From Streptomyces sp. NBC_00224 (GTDB lineage: Bacteria > Actinomycetota > Actinomycetes > Streptomycetales > Streptomycetaceae), in NCBI RefSeq assembly GCF_041435195.1, contig NZ_CP108106.1:7949001-8013000 (forward strand): a DNA stretch of 64,000 bases, in the 5' to 3' direction. The first letter of the stretch is position 1. Every line of letters begins with the position of its first letter. The notes under the pieces are model-generated. The model searched no databases, was not told the origin of the DNA, and saw nothing but the letters and a program-made list of their open reading frames with translations. Below, in pieces: positions 1 through 8,033 of the stretch. A program made the translations under genes and the position numbers.

Positions 1-1
1 C

Positions 2-2026
2 GTGGACGCGGGCAAGACCACCGTCACCGAACGCATCCTGTACGCGACCGGCGCCACCCACAAACGGGGTGAGGTCCACAACGGCACGACCGTCACCGAC
101 TTCGACCCGCAGGAGCGCGACCGCGGCATCACCATCTTCGCCGCGGCCGTCAGCTGCGACTGGGACGGTCACCGGATCAATCTCATCGACACACCCGGCC
201 ACGTCGACTTCTCCGACGAGGTGGAGCGCTCGCTGCGGGTGCTCGACGGTGCCGTCGCCGTGTTCGACGCGGTCGCGGGCGTCGAGCCGCAGAGCGAGTC
301 GGTGTGGCGGCAGGCCGACCGGCACCAGGTGCCCCGGATCGCGTTCGTGAACAAGCTGGACCGCGCCGGTGCCGACCTGGACACGGCGGTCGCGTCGATC
401 CGGGACCGGCTGCACACGGTCCCGCTCGTCGTCCAGCTGCCGATCGGTCGGGAGGACGGCTTCACCGGCGTGGTGGATCTGGTGCGCATGCGCGCGCTCG
501 TCTGGGGCGCGGGCGGCGAGGCGTACCAGGAAGGCCCGGTCCCCGACGGCCTGCGCGAGGAGGCACTGCGGCGGCGCCGACTGCTCGAAGAGGCGGTGGC
601 GGAGCTCCACCCGGTCGCCCTGGAGGAGTTCTGCGCCGGTGCGGCGCTGCGGGACGCCACCTTGGCCGCGGCGCTGCGCGACCTCACGCGCGGTGGCGAG
701 GGCGTCGTGGTGCTGTGCGGCTCGGCGTACCGCAACCGCGGGATCGAGCCGCTGCTCGACGCCGCGGTGGCCTACCTTCCGTCCCCGCTGGACGTGCCCG
801 CCGTACGGGGCACCCTGGGCGGGGAGGTGCGGGAGCGGGCCGCCGACCCGGCCGCGCCCTTCGCCGGGCTCGTCTTCAAGGTGACCGCGACCGCCACCGG
901 CCGCCTCACCTATGTGCGTGTGTACGCCGGAACCATCGAGAAGGGAGACACCGTGCTGGACGCCACGGCCGGGCGCACCGAGCGCATCGGGCGGATCCTG
1001 CGCGTACAGGCGGATCGGAACACCGAGGTGGACCGGGCGCTCGCCGGGGACATCGTCGCCGTGATCGGGCCCAAGTCGGCCCGCGCCGGGGCAACTTTGT
1101 GCGCACCGGACGCACCGGTCGTCTTCGAACCGCCGTCCGTCGCGGCCCCGGTCGTGTCGGTGGCGGTCGAGGCCTGCAGGAGCCTCGACACGGACCGGCT
1201 GGCCTCGGCGCTGGCCCAACTCGTCGAGGAGGACCCCTCGTTGGCGGTGCGAACGGATGCCGAGACCGGGCAGACGGTGCTGTCCGGGATGGGCGAGCTG
1301 CATCTGGAGGTCGCGGTGGAGAAGATCCGCCGCGCCCAGGGCCTGGAGCTGAGCGTCGGGCGGCCGCAGGTCGCCTATCGCGAGACGGTTGCCCGTGGGG
1401 TGTCCGCACTGCTGTACCGGCATGTCAAACAGGAGGGAGGAGCGGGCCAGTTCGCCCATGTCGTCCTCGACGTGGAGCCGCTCGACGCCGCCGAAGCCAC
1501 CGGCGGCAACGCGGAGGGCTTCGTGTTCCGTTCGGCTGTCACGGGTGGCCGGGTGCCGCAGGAGTATGTGCGCGCGGTCGAGGCCGGATGCCGGGACGCG
1601 CTGGCCGAGGGTCCCCTCGGCGGGCACCCGGTCACCGGGCTGCGGGTCACGCTGACCGACGGCGCCACCCACGCCAAGGACTCCTCGGAGATGGCGTTCC
1701 GCACGGCGGGCCGCTTCGCGCTGCGCGAGGCCCTGCGCACGAGCACCATGGCGCTTCTGGAGCCGGTCATCGAGGTCACGGTCACGGTGCCGGACAGCGC
1801 GGTGGGCGCGGTCCTGGGTGACCTGGCGGCTCGGCGCGGCAGGGTCTCGGGGTCGGTCGCCCGGGCGGGCACCGCGGTGGTCACCGCGACCGTGCCGCTG
1901 GCCGAGCTGTTCGGCTACGCGTCCCGGCTGCGCGGCCGCACCCAGGGTCGGGGCACCTTCACCACGCGGCCCGCGGGCTACGCCCAGGTCCCGGCGGGGG
2001 TGGCGGACACCCTGCTGACCCGCTAG
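2..2026 (+). CDS. Elongation factor G paralogue (5' partial)
   Basis: This is a translational GTPase of the EF-G family, which moves tRNA and mRNA through the ribosome or a specialised variant of that step. The reading frame is open to the window edge and begins inside the P-loop (VDAGKTT), so the true start, roughly 10-15 codons upstream, is missing. Visible motifs are the switch I RGITI (residues 41-45), DTPGH (63-67) and NKLD (117-120), followed by the usual EF-G domains II-V with GMGELHLEV near the middle. At about 690 aa it is near normal EF-G length. The text [11 protein letters not shown] and the domain IV region fit EF-G better than TetM/OtrA protection proteins. It stands apart from any str operon genes (rpsL, rpsG, tuf), so it is probably the second EF-G copy that many actinomycetes carry rather than the housekeeping fusA. 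Confidence 0.88.
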   Translation: MDAGKTTVTERILYATGATHKRGEVHNGTTVTDFDPQERDRGITIFAAAVSCDWDGHRINLIDTPGHVDFSDEVERSLRVLDGAVAVFDAVAGVEPQSESVWRQADRHQVPRIAFVNKLDRAGADLDTAVASIRDRLHTVPLVVQLPIGREDGFTGVVDLVRMRALVWGAGGEAYQEGPVPDGLREEALRRRRLLEEAVAELHPVALEEFCAGAALRDATLAAALRDLTRGGEGVVVLCGSAYRNRGIEPLLDAAVAYLPSPLDVPAVRGTLGGEVRERAADPAAPFAGLVFKVTATATGRLTYVRVYAGTIEKGDTVLDATAGRTERIGRILRVQADRNTEVDRALAGDIVAVIGPKSARAGATLCAPDAPVVFEPPSVAAPVVSVAVEACRSLDTDRLASALAQLVEEDPSLAVRTDAETGQTVLSGMGELHLEVAVEKIRRAQGLELSVGRPQVAYRETVARGVSALLYRHVKQEGGAGQFAHVVLDVEPLDAAEATGGNAEGFVFRSAVTGGRVPQEYVRAVEAGCRDALAEGPLGGHPVTGLRVTLTDGATHAKDSSEMAFRTAGRFALREALRTSTMALLEPVIEVTVTVPDSAVGAVLGDLAARRGRVSGSVARAGTAVVTATVPLAELFGYASRLRGRTQGRGTFTTRPAGYAQVPAGVADTLLTR

Positions 2027-2034
2027 CGCCCCAC

Positions 2035-2065
2035 GATGGCCCCGCCCGCGGAGGGCGGGGCCATC
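2035..2065. terminator. Bidirectional terminator between convergent genes
   Basis: A perfect 13-bp GC-rich inverted repeat (2035-2047 and 2053-2065) with a 5-nt loop sits between the EF-G stop and the stop of the convergent cyclophilin gene, where it could end transcripts from both sides. Confidence 0.75.
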
Positions 2066-2097
2066 CCGGTGTCCGGCCGCGCCCTCCGCCCGTCCTC

Positions 2098-2760
2098 CTA
2101 CCGGTTCTTGATCTGTACGCGCTTGATGTTCACCGGCAGCGTCGGGAACCCGTCACCGGGCCCGTTCTGGTCGTCCTCGCCGCCCGCGGCGATCTTCTGC
2201 AGCACGTCGAGACCGGCCGTGACCTTCCCGAACGGCGTGTAGGCCGGGGAGAGTTTGGTGTCCTTCCAGACGAAGAAGAACTGGCTGCCGTTGGTGTTCG
2301 GCCCGGCGTTGGCCATCGCCACCGTACCGGCCGGATAGGTGGCGCCGGTGAGGTTCTCGTCGGGGAAGGAGTAGCCGGGGCCGCCGCTTCCGGTGCCGGT
2401 GGGGTCGCCGCACTGGAGCACATAGATGCGGGCCGTGGTGAGCCGGTGGCAGTGCGAGCGGTTGAAGTAGTCGCGCTGGGCGAGGAACTTGAAGGAGTAC
2501 GTGGTGCACGGGGCCTTGTCCGTGAGCGCCTGGAAGGTGATGGCGCCCTGGCCGGTGCGCAGGGTGGCGCTGTAGGGCTTGGCGGCCTTCACCGGGTCGA
2601 AGACCGGTATCCCCTTGAAGTTGTCCGCGGGCACGGCCGGCGTATAGGTGCAGGCGGTCGCGGACCCGGGGGCGGCCGGGGCGGCGGCTGCGGCCTGCGT
2701 CGCGGCACCGAGGGGCAGCAGGGCGGCAGCGGCGAGCAGGGCGTACGGCTTACGGAGCAC
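2098..2760 (-). CDS. Secreted cyclophilin-type peptidyl-prolyl isomerase
   Basis: A predicted exported cis-trans prolyl isomerase that assists folding outside the membrane. I chose the GTG start at 2760 because it is preceded by AAAGGGA at good spacing and opens directly into a signal peptide (MLRKPY, an Ala/Leu core, then an Ala-rich cleavage region near residue 26). An in-frame ATG 14 codons upstream at 2802 is possible but has a weaker site. The product is 220 aa. Cyclophilin motifs are CHRL (103-107, catalytic Arg106), LQCGDPTGTG (115-124), NTNGSQFFF (155-163) and TPFGKV (175-180). The usual FHR and QGG carry Cys here (104 and 117), which could form a disulfide in the exported protein. 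It lies downstream of the AraC-type regulator on the same strand but is separated from it by a strong hairpin. Confidence 0.88.
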   Translation of the reverse strand: MLRKPYALLAAAALLPLGAATQAAAAAPAAPGSATACTYTPAVPADNFKGIPVFDPVKAAKPYSATLRTGQGAITFQALTDKAPCTTYSFKFLAQRDYFNRSHCHRLTTARIYVLQCGDPTGTGSGGPGYSFPDENLTGATYPAGTVAMANAGPNTNGSQFFFVWKDTKLSPAYTPFGKVTAGLDVLQKIAAGGEDDQNGPGDGFPTLPVNIKRVQIKNR

Positions 2761-2894
2761 GAGACGGGTCCCTTTCGGATCGACACCGGACGGGTGTGTC
2801 ATGGCCGCCTCATCCTGCCCGCTGCGGCGCGCGCCATGCCAGGGGGCGGGGAGGACCGCCTCGGCGACGGGAACAGGGGCGCGAGTTCGCGGCG

Positions 2895-2941
2895 GCCGCC
2901 CACCCAACCACTCGTAACGGCCGAGTGGTTGGGTGGGCGGC
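2895..2941. terminator. Strong hairpin, 20-bp perfect stem
   Basis: The arms 2895-2914 and 2922-2941 are perfectly complementary over 20 bp around a 7-nt loop. The hairpin lies 20 nt downstream of the AraC-type regulator stop, and about 135 nt before the cyclophilin start, both on the minus strand. It most likely ends the oxidoreductase-regulator transcript. There is no T-tract, as is usual in Streptomyces. Confidence 0.75.
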
Positions 2942-2960
2942 GTGAGCGTACGCGTCCGGG

Positions 2961-3899
2961 TCAGGCCGCCCTGGTCTGGCGGCGGTAGCCGCCGGGGGCC
3001 AGGCCGTACTCGCGCTTGAAGGCCTTGGCGAAGGCGAACTCCGAGCCGTAACCGGTGCGCGCCGCGACGGACGTCAGCGGGGCGTCGGTCTCGCGCAGCA
3101 GCCGCGCGGCCGTCGTCATGCGCCAGCGCGTCAGATACGCCATCGGCGGCTCGCCCACCAGCGCGGCGAACCGCCGGGCGAACGCGGCCCGGGACAGCCC
3201 GGCCCGCTCGGCCAGCGACTCGACCGTCCACTGGGCCGACGGGTCCGCGTGGATGGCCGACAGGGCAGGTGCCACCGCCGAGTCGCCCAGGGCCGCCGCC
3301 CAGCCCCGGGCCGCGGCCGGAGACTGCTCCTCCAGCCAGGCCCGCAGGATGTAGAGCAGCAGCGAGTCGATCAGCGTGGGCACGATGCCGTCCGAGCCGA
3401 TGCGCGGGTTCTCCAGCTCGGAGCCGAGGAGCTGGACGGCGGCGCTCAGTTCGGGGTGGCGGCCGTGCCGCGTCTGGAGGTGGATCACCTCGGGCAACTG
3501 GTGCACCAAGGGGTGCGCGCGACCCTGGTCCAGGTGGTAGTTGCCGCACAGCAGACTCGCCTCGGGGCCCTCGCCGCCGACCGTGACCGAGCCGAGCGGC
3601 GCACCCCCTCGGCACTGCTCGGCCTTGGCCTCCACCGCCACGGTGGAGGGGTGGTCGGCGAGGATGTGGCCCCGCCCGTCGCGCAGGAAGACCACGTCGC
3701 CGGGGTTCAGCGGGATCGGTTTGAGGTGCGGTGGTGAGTCCTCCAGGGGGACCAGCCAGCACGTCCCGTACAGCACCACATGGAACCCGGCCCCCGCGAC
3801 CGCCGGCAGCCGCAGGCCCCAGGGGGCGCGGCCGTTGGTCCGTACGGACGTCGGGTGTCCCGTGCGCATCGAGGCCAGCGCCTCAGTGAGGATGTCCAT
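2961..3899 (-). CDS. AraC-family regulator with N-terminal cupin domain
   Basis: A DNA-binding transcription factor of 312 aa. The N-terminal half (about 1-170) reads as a cupin sensor fold (GFHVVLYGTCWLV followed by NPGDVVFLRDGRGH). The C-terminal about 100 residues hold the double AraC helix-turn-helix (LAERAGLSRAAFARRF, then GYGSEFAFAKAFKREYG). This layout matches the cupin-AraC regulators that commonly sit beside oxidoreductases. The gene begins only 30 nt after the stop of the quinone-oxidoreductase-like gene on the same strand, so the two probably form one transcript and the regulator may control it. The ligand is unknown. Confidence 0.88.
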   Translation of the reverse strand: MDILTEALASMRTGHPTSVRTNGRAPWGLRLPAVAGAGFHVVLYGTCWLVPLEDSPPHLKPIPLNPGDVVFLRDGRGHILADHPSTVAVEAKAEQCRGGAPLGSVTVGGEGPEASLLCGNYHLDQGRAHPLVHQLPEVIHLQTRHGRHPELSAAVQLLGSELENPRIGSDGIVPTLIDSLLLYILRAWLEEQSPAAARGWAAALGDSAVAPALSAIHADPSAQWTVESLAERAGLSRAAFARRFAALVGEPPMAYLTRWRMTTAARLLRETDAPLTSVAARTGYGSEFAFAKAFKREYGLAPGGYRRQTRAA

Positions 3900-3929
3900 C
3901 CGGCCTCGCCCTCCCTGGTGGTCCGTCGG

Positions 3930-4853
3930 TCAGACCGTCAGGACAATCTTGCCCTGGACGTGTCCCGCGCCGACGAGCTCGTGCGCCTTGGCGGCCTCCT
4001 CCAGCGGGAACGTCTCCTCCACGTACGGACGGATCGCACCCGCGTCGACCAGCTCGGCGATCGCCTCAAGGGCCGCGTGGTCCGGCTCGACGGAGATGCC
4101 CGCGAAGCGCCGCCCGGCCGCCTCGACGCGCGCGGCGAGCTCCGCGTCGCCGTGCTCCAGGATGGAGACGAGGGTGCCGCCGGGGCGTACCGAATCCAGC
4201 AAGAGGTCGCCCTGGGCCGCGGAGTCGAAGACTATGTCGGCGTCCTTGACGGCCTCGGTGACGTCGGTGGTCCGGTTGTCGATGACCTCGTCGGCGCCGA
4301 GGCCGCGCACGAAGTCGTGCCGGGCCGCACTGGCCAGGGCGATCACATGGGCGCCGCGCGCCTTGGCGATCTGCACCGCGAAGTGCCCGACGCCGCCGGC
4401 CGCCCGGTGGATCAGCACCCGGTCGCCCGCCTTGACGCCCGCCGCCTGCACCAGGCCCTGCCAGGCCGTGAGCGCCGCGAGCGGGATGGCGGCGGCGTGC
4501 ACGTGGTCGACGGAGGCGGGCTTGCGGGCCACCTGGTGGGACGGGACCAGGACGTACTCGGCGTACGCGTTGGCGGCGCGGGGGAAGAACGGCATCCCGT
4601 ACACCTCGTCGCCCACCTCGAACCGGGCGCCGGGGCCGGCCTCCTCGACCACCCCGGAGATGTCCCAGCCGACGCCGAACGGCGGCTCGCCGAGCAGCGG
4701 GTAGGCACCGGACCTGACGGCCACGTCCACCGGGTTGACCGCGCTGGCGTGCACCTTGACGAGGAGCTCGCCGCCCAGCGGCTTGGGCCGCTCGACCTCC
4801 ACGAGCTTGAGAACCTCGGGACCGCCGAAGGACTTCTGGATCACTGCACGCAC
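3930..4853 (-). CDS. NADP-dependent alcohol dehydrogenase/quinone oxidoreductase (MDR family)
   Basis: A 307-aa medium-chain reductase without structural-zinc cysteines, of the quinone oxidoreductase/enoyl reductase type. The N-terminal GroES-like domain (1-120) contains SAVNPVDVAVRSG and GWDISGVVE. The Rossmann domain carries AAGGVGHFA (151-159) for NAD(P)H binding. The start is a GTG with GGGAGAG just upstream. It leads a two-gene transcript with the AraC regulator. The substrate cannot be told from sequence, but a xenobiotic quinone or aldehyde reductase controlled by its own AraC regulator is plausible. Confidence 0.88.
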   Translation of the reverse strand: MRAVIQKSFGGPEVLKLVEVERPKPLGGELLVKVHASAVNPVDVAVRSGAYPLLGEPPFGVGWDISGVVEEAGPGARFEVGDEVYGMPFFPRAANAYAEYVLVPSHQVARKPASVDHVHAAAIPLAALTAWQGLVQAAGVKAGDRVLIHRAAGGVGHFAVQIAKARGAHVIALASAARHDFVRGLGADEVIDNRTTDVTEAVKDADIVFDSAAQGDLLLDSVRPGGTLVSILEHGDAELAARVEAAGRRFAGISVEPDHAALEAIAELVDAGAIRPYVEETFPLEEAAKAHELVGAGHVQGKIVLTV

Positions 4854-5054
4854 GGTAACTCTCCCTAAGTCGACACGAGTTGCCGCCCGACTCGACGCCC
4901 AACTCGGTGTGCCCTGCTTGATGTCCTCAACCTTAGGGAGATCGAATGAGCCGCAGAATGGCTTTCCGTCTCACTTATATGTCCCATCGTCTCGCTGCTG
5001 GGTGTTCTCGGTGGGGGAGCGGGCCGCCGACGACTGGTTCTGGGCGGCCCGGGT

Positions 5055-6164
5055 TCAGCGCAGCCGTGGCGTCGTGCCCGGCCCCCAGTGCTGCTGGTAG
5101 CGGGCGGCCGAAGCGCCTGTGGTGAAGGCGGTCGAGGACGCGGGGGAGGTGCCCACGCGCCAGTCGATCTCCTTCACGGCCTGGTACCAGATGACGCCGA
5201 TGATGTCGCGGTGGCGGGGCAGCGAGCGGAACATGCCGGTGATCCACTCGGCCTTGCGTCCGGCCGCGTCGGTGGCGCCGACCTCGGTGATGACCAGCGG
5301 CTTGCGGGTGAAGCGGCGCAGTTCGGTGCGGGTGGGGGTGAAGAGGGCGTCGAAGGACTGGTAGTTCTCCTTGCCCACGGTGCCGTAGTAGCCGGACAGA
5401 CCCACCCAGTCCACGTACGCGTCTCCGGGGTAGAGGCGGGTCAGTGGTGTGGAGTTGGTGTAGCTCACGTTGGGGCTCCACACCCACACCGCGTTGTGCG
5501 CGCCCGCCGCGTCGAAGACCTGGTGGATGTGGCGCCACGCCTGCACGTACTCCCCGCGGCTGTTGCCGTTGGACTGTTCGCACCAGGGATACCAGTAGCC
5601 GTTCATCTCATGGGCGAAGCGGATGGCCACCGGGTAGCCGAGGGAGGCGATGCCGCGTGCCCATGAGCGTACGTACGCGTCGAAGTCGCCGTGGGCGATC
5701 CGGGACAGGCGGTACGCGGGTTGTTCGCCGCGCAGTCTAGGTTCCTTGGCCTCCTTGACGTGGTCCCACGGCTCCCAGGCGACCATGGGCAGCATGCCCC
5801 GCTCGGCCACCCGGTCGATGGCCGCCGCGTCGAAGCGGTCGTGCGCCCAGTCGGCCGAGAACTCGAAGACCTGCGGCCGGTGCCCGGTCTGGCGGGTGAA
5901 GTCGGCGGCCTCCGTGAAGTCATGGGTGCCCTGGGAGGTGAAGACGCCGAGGAACGCCTTTCCGGGGGCGGGGAAGGGTGTTCCGGGGTGAGGTGTGCTG
6001 TTTCCGGCGCCCGGCAGTCGGGTCGTCGGGGGCAGGACGGCGTCGGCGCGGGCGGCCGCCGCGCGGCGGCCTCGGTCCGCGAGGTCCGGGGCCACCTGGA
6101 AGGTGTACCAGCACAGGACGACGGCGCAGAGCAGCGCGAGCACCCGTGGCGCGGTGATCCTCAC
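5055..6164 (-). CDS. GH26-type glycoside hydrolase, membrane-anchored or secreted
   Basis: A 369-aa protein with an N-terminal hydrophobic segment (residues 6-24, a signal anchor or signal peptide) and a GH26-like catalytic domain. The acid/base glutamate is E186 in RFAHEMNGYWYPW and the probable nucleophile is E294 in VITEVG, the spacing seen in beta-mannanase-family enzymes. The GTG start overlaps the TGA of the upstream glycosyltransferase by 4 nt, so translation is coupled. Pairing a processive polysaccharide synthase with its own hydrolase is the classic layout of exopolysaccharide secretion systems, where the hydrolase trims or releases the nascent chain. The glycan cut here is not known; GH26 members act on mannans and also on some beta-1,3/1,4 glucans. 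Confidence 0.85.
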   Translation of the reverse strand: MRITAPRVLALLCAVVLCWYTFQVAPDLADRGRRAAAARADAVLPPTTRLPGAGNSTPHPGTPFPAPGKAFLGVFTSQGTHDFTEAADFTRQTGHRPQVFEFSADWAHDRFDAAAIDRVAERGMLPMVAWEPWDHVKEAKEPRLRGEQPAYRLSRIAHGDFDAYVRSWARGIASLGYPVAIRFAHEMNGYWYPWCEQSNGNSRGEYVQAWRHIHQVFDAAGAHNAVWVWSPNVSYTNSTPLTRLYPGDAYVDWVGLSGYYGTVGKENYQSFDALFTPTRTELRRFTRKPLVITEVGATDAAGRKAEWITGMFRSLPRHRDIIGVIWYQAVKEIDWRVGTSPASSTAFTTGASAARYQQHWGPGTTPRLR

Positions 6165-7909
6165 GGGTCGGCCCTCGCGGTGCGCAGACGCGTGGAGACA
6201 CCGTCGGCCAGTGCGAGCAGGGGCGGCGCCGACCCGGCCGCCAGACACAGCAGCGTCCAGATCCGCATGCCCGTGTAGTCGTGGTGGTGCAGGAAGCTGA
6301 CGACAAACAGGCCCCCGGCCAGCAGCGCCCAGATCAGATGCAGCCGGAAGGTGCGCGGCGACTCGGCGCTGCGCAGGTCGCCCTTGGCGGTGACGACGTA
6401 TGCGAGCGGGCGCCGCAGCAGGGCGTTCACCGCGGCGGCGATGTACACGGGCCCGGCGAACAGCGTCAGCAGGATGCCCGCCATGCCGATCTCGCGCCTC
6501 TCGTGTTCGGCGAGGTTGAACCGGCGCAGCCACAGCCACAGCGCGAACGACCCGGCCATGCCCGCCGACCACAGCAGGAACCAGGGCAGCCCAGGTAGTT
6601 GGATCGACGACACCCCCAGCAGCATGTACAGGGCGGTGGCGAGGGTGCCGAGCGCCAGGTTCACCGCGATGCTCGGGTAGTAGAACTGCACGAGGTCGTA
6701 CAGCAGCCGCTGGCGGGGCCTGAGGCGGATGCCCTGCCTCAGCCTGGGGTTGAGCTTGATCTCCCAGATGCCGTACGCCCAGCGCTTCTGCTGGTTGAAG
6801 TAGTCGGTCCAGGTCGTCGGCCCCTCGCCCACGGCCACCACGTCGGGGGTGTAGACGCCCTTCCAGCCTTGTCCGGTGGCGGGGTTGAGCGTCCCGTGCA
6901 CCCGCATGCTGGTCAGATGGTCCTCGATGATCGAGTCCTGGTAGCCGCCGATCTGCTGCCAGGCGGCCACCCGGTAGAGGTGGTTGGTGCCGATGAGCAA
7001 GGGGGCGTCCAGGCCGTTGCCGCCCCGCTCGACGATGCTGCTGAACAGGTACTGCTGTACGGAGGCGCCGTGCGCGACCCAGTTGTCGTACGCGTTCCCG
7101 TACACCTGCGGGGCGACCACGAACGCGGTGTCGGGGTCGTGGAAGTAGCCCAGGGTCCGCTCCAGGAAGCACGGCAGCGGCACGTGGTCCGGGTCCATCT
7201 GGGCGACCACGTCGTACCGGTTCTCGTGCTCGGCGCGCCAGGCGTTGTGGTTCCCGGACTTGGTGCGGGCGCGGAACGGGCCCGACGGGCGGTTGTACTC
7301 GGGCCGGTCCTTGCGGCTGAAGTGGTGGACGCCCAGGCGCGCGGCCATCTGCCGTACGGTCGGGTCGTTGCCCTCGTCCAGGATCCACACGTCCACCGCG
7401 CAGTCCCAGCGCTCCACTTCCAGCATGGCCCGCAGTGTCCGCTGTACGACGGCGAGGGGCTCCTTGGAGGGCACGATCGTCGTCAGCATGGCGACCCGCA
7501 GCCTGCCCGGCGGGGTCATGGGAATGGGGTCCCGCGCCCGGTAGGCGAACACCCAAATCGCCACCGCCTGCACGACTTTGATCGCCTCGACCGCGATGAC
7601 CAGGCAGAACCCGACCCGGGCCAGACACAACCCGAACCCGCCCAGGCCCGTGACGCCGGGGCCGGGCACATGCTCGGGCAGGAGCAGCCAGCCGATGAAG
7701 ACGAGGTCGGCCAGGGCGGTCGCGGTGACCAGTGCCGTGAGCGAGATCCGGTCACGTGTGTCCAGCACGGAGAGGAACCCCACCTCCCGGCGCGGGTTGG
7801 CCAGCGGGCCGCAGCCCCGGGCCGCACGCCGATAGGCCGTGACGGCCGACGCGTTGCGGCGGCGCCTCTTCTCGGCGCGCCGGTCCGGCCGGGATGGATA
7901 ACTGGACAT
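6161..7909 (-). CDS. Processive family 2 glycosyltransferase (cellulose-synthase-like)
   Basis: A 582-aa integral membrane polysaccharide synthase. Two N-terminal membrane helices (about 55-77 and 92-122) precede a cytosolic GT-A domain with all four hallmark elements: D178 (DEGND), D239xD241 (DPDH), ED at 329-330 (IIEDHL) and QQKRW (373-377). Four to five further membrane helices follow (400-560). This is the arrangement of cellulose-synthase-like enzymes that polymerise and extrude a beta-linked glycan. A basic N-terminal tail (RRAEKRRRR) lies in the cytosol. It overlaps the GH26 gene by 4 nt and sits downstream of a Ser/Thr kinase on the same strand. It is not part of the usual cslA-glxA cluster, because no copper-radical oxidase gene follows. 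Confidence 0.88.
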   Translation of the reverse strand: MSSYPSRPDRRAEKRRRRNASAVTAYRRAARGCGPLANPRREVGFLSVLDTRDRISLTALVTATALADLVFIGWLLLPEHVPGPGVTGLGGFGLCLARVGFCLVIAVEAIKVVQAVAIWVFAYRARDPIPMTPPGRLRVAMLTTIVPSKEPLAVVQRTLRAMLEVERWDCAVDVWILDEGNDPTVRQMAARLGVHHFSRKDRPEYNRPSGPFRARTKSGNHNAWRAEHENRYDVVAQMDPDHVPLPCFLERTLGYFHDPDTAFVVAPQVYGNAYDNWVAHGASVQQYLFSSIVERGGNGLDAPLLIGTNHLYRVAAWQQIGGYQDSIIEDHLTSMRVHGTLNPATGQGWKGVYTPDVVAVGEGPTTWTDYFNQQKRWAYGIWEIKLNPRLRQGIRLRPRQRLLYDLVQFYYPSIAVNLALGTLATALYMLLGVSSIQLPGLPWFLLWSAGMAGSFALWLWLRRFNLAEHERREIGMAGILLTLFAGPVYIAAAVNALLRRPLAYVVTAKGDLRSAESPRTFRLHLIWALLAGGLFVVSFLHHHDYTGMRIWTLLCLAAGSAPPLLALADGVSTRLRTARADP

Positions 7910-8033
7910 GTCCCCCCTTGCTGACCGACAACATCACCTTGGCGTGAAAAGGCCGCTACTTGCGGTGAGTAGGACTGCCGTCGTCCGCTGTCCGGTTCCC
8001 GCCCTTCGCCGTGATCGGGTGTTCGGACGCGCG

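Noticed and set aside
2..2026. Tetracycline-resistance ribosomal protection protein (TetM/OtrA type)
   Set aside because: GTPase-domain text ([21 protein letters not shown]) and the C-terminal domains fit EF-G; TetM-type loop sequences were not seen.
2098..3762. A single 554-aa minus-strand frame spanning the cyclophilin gene and most of the AraC gene
   Set aside because: Its N-terminal half is an out-of-frame antisense-like shadow of the AraC gene with no family text; the cyclophilin has its own start with a ribosome site.
4860..4941. 10-nt inverted repeat (TCTCCCTAAG/CTTAGGGAGA) upstream of the oxidoreductase gene as an operator
   Set aside because: One arm is the ribosome-binding site of the gene, so the similarity can be fortuitous; the 62-nt spacing is not typical of an operator.
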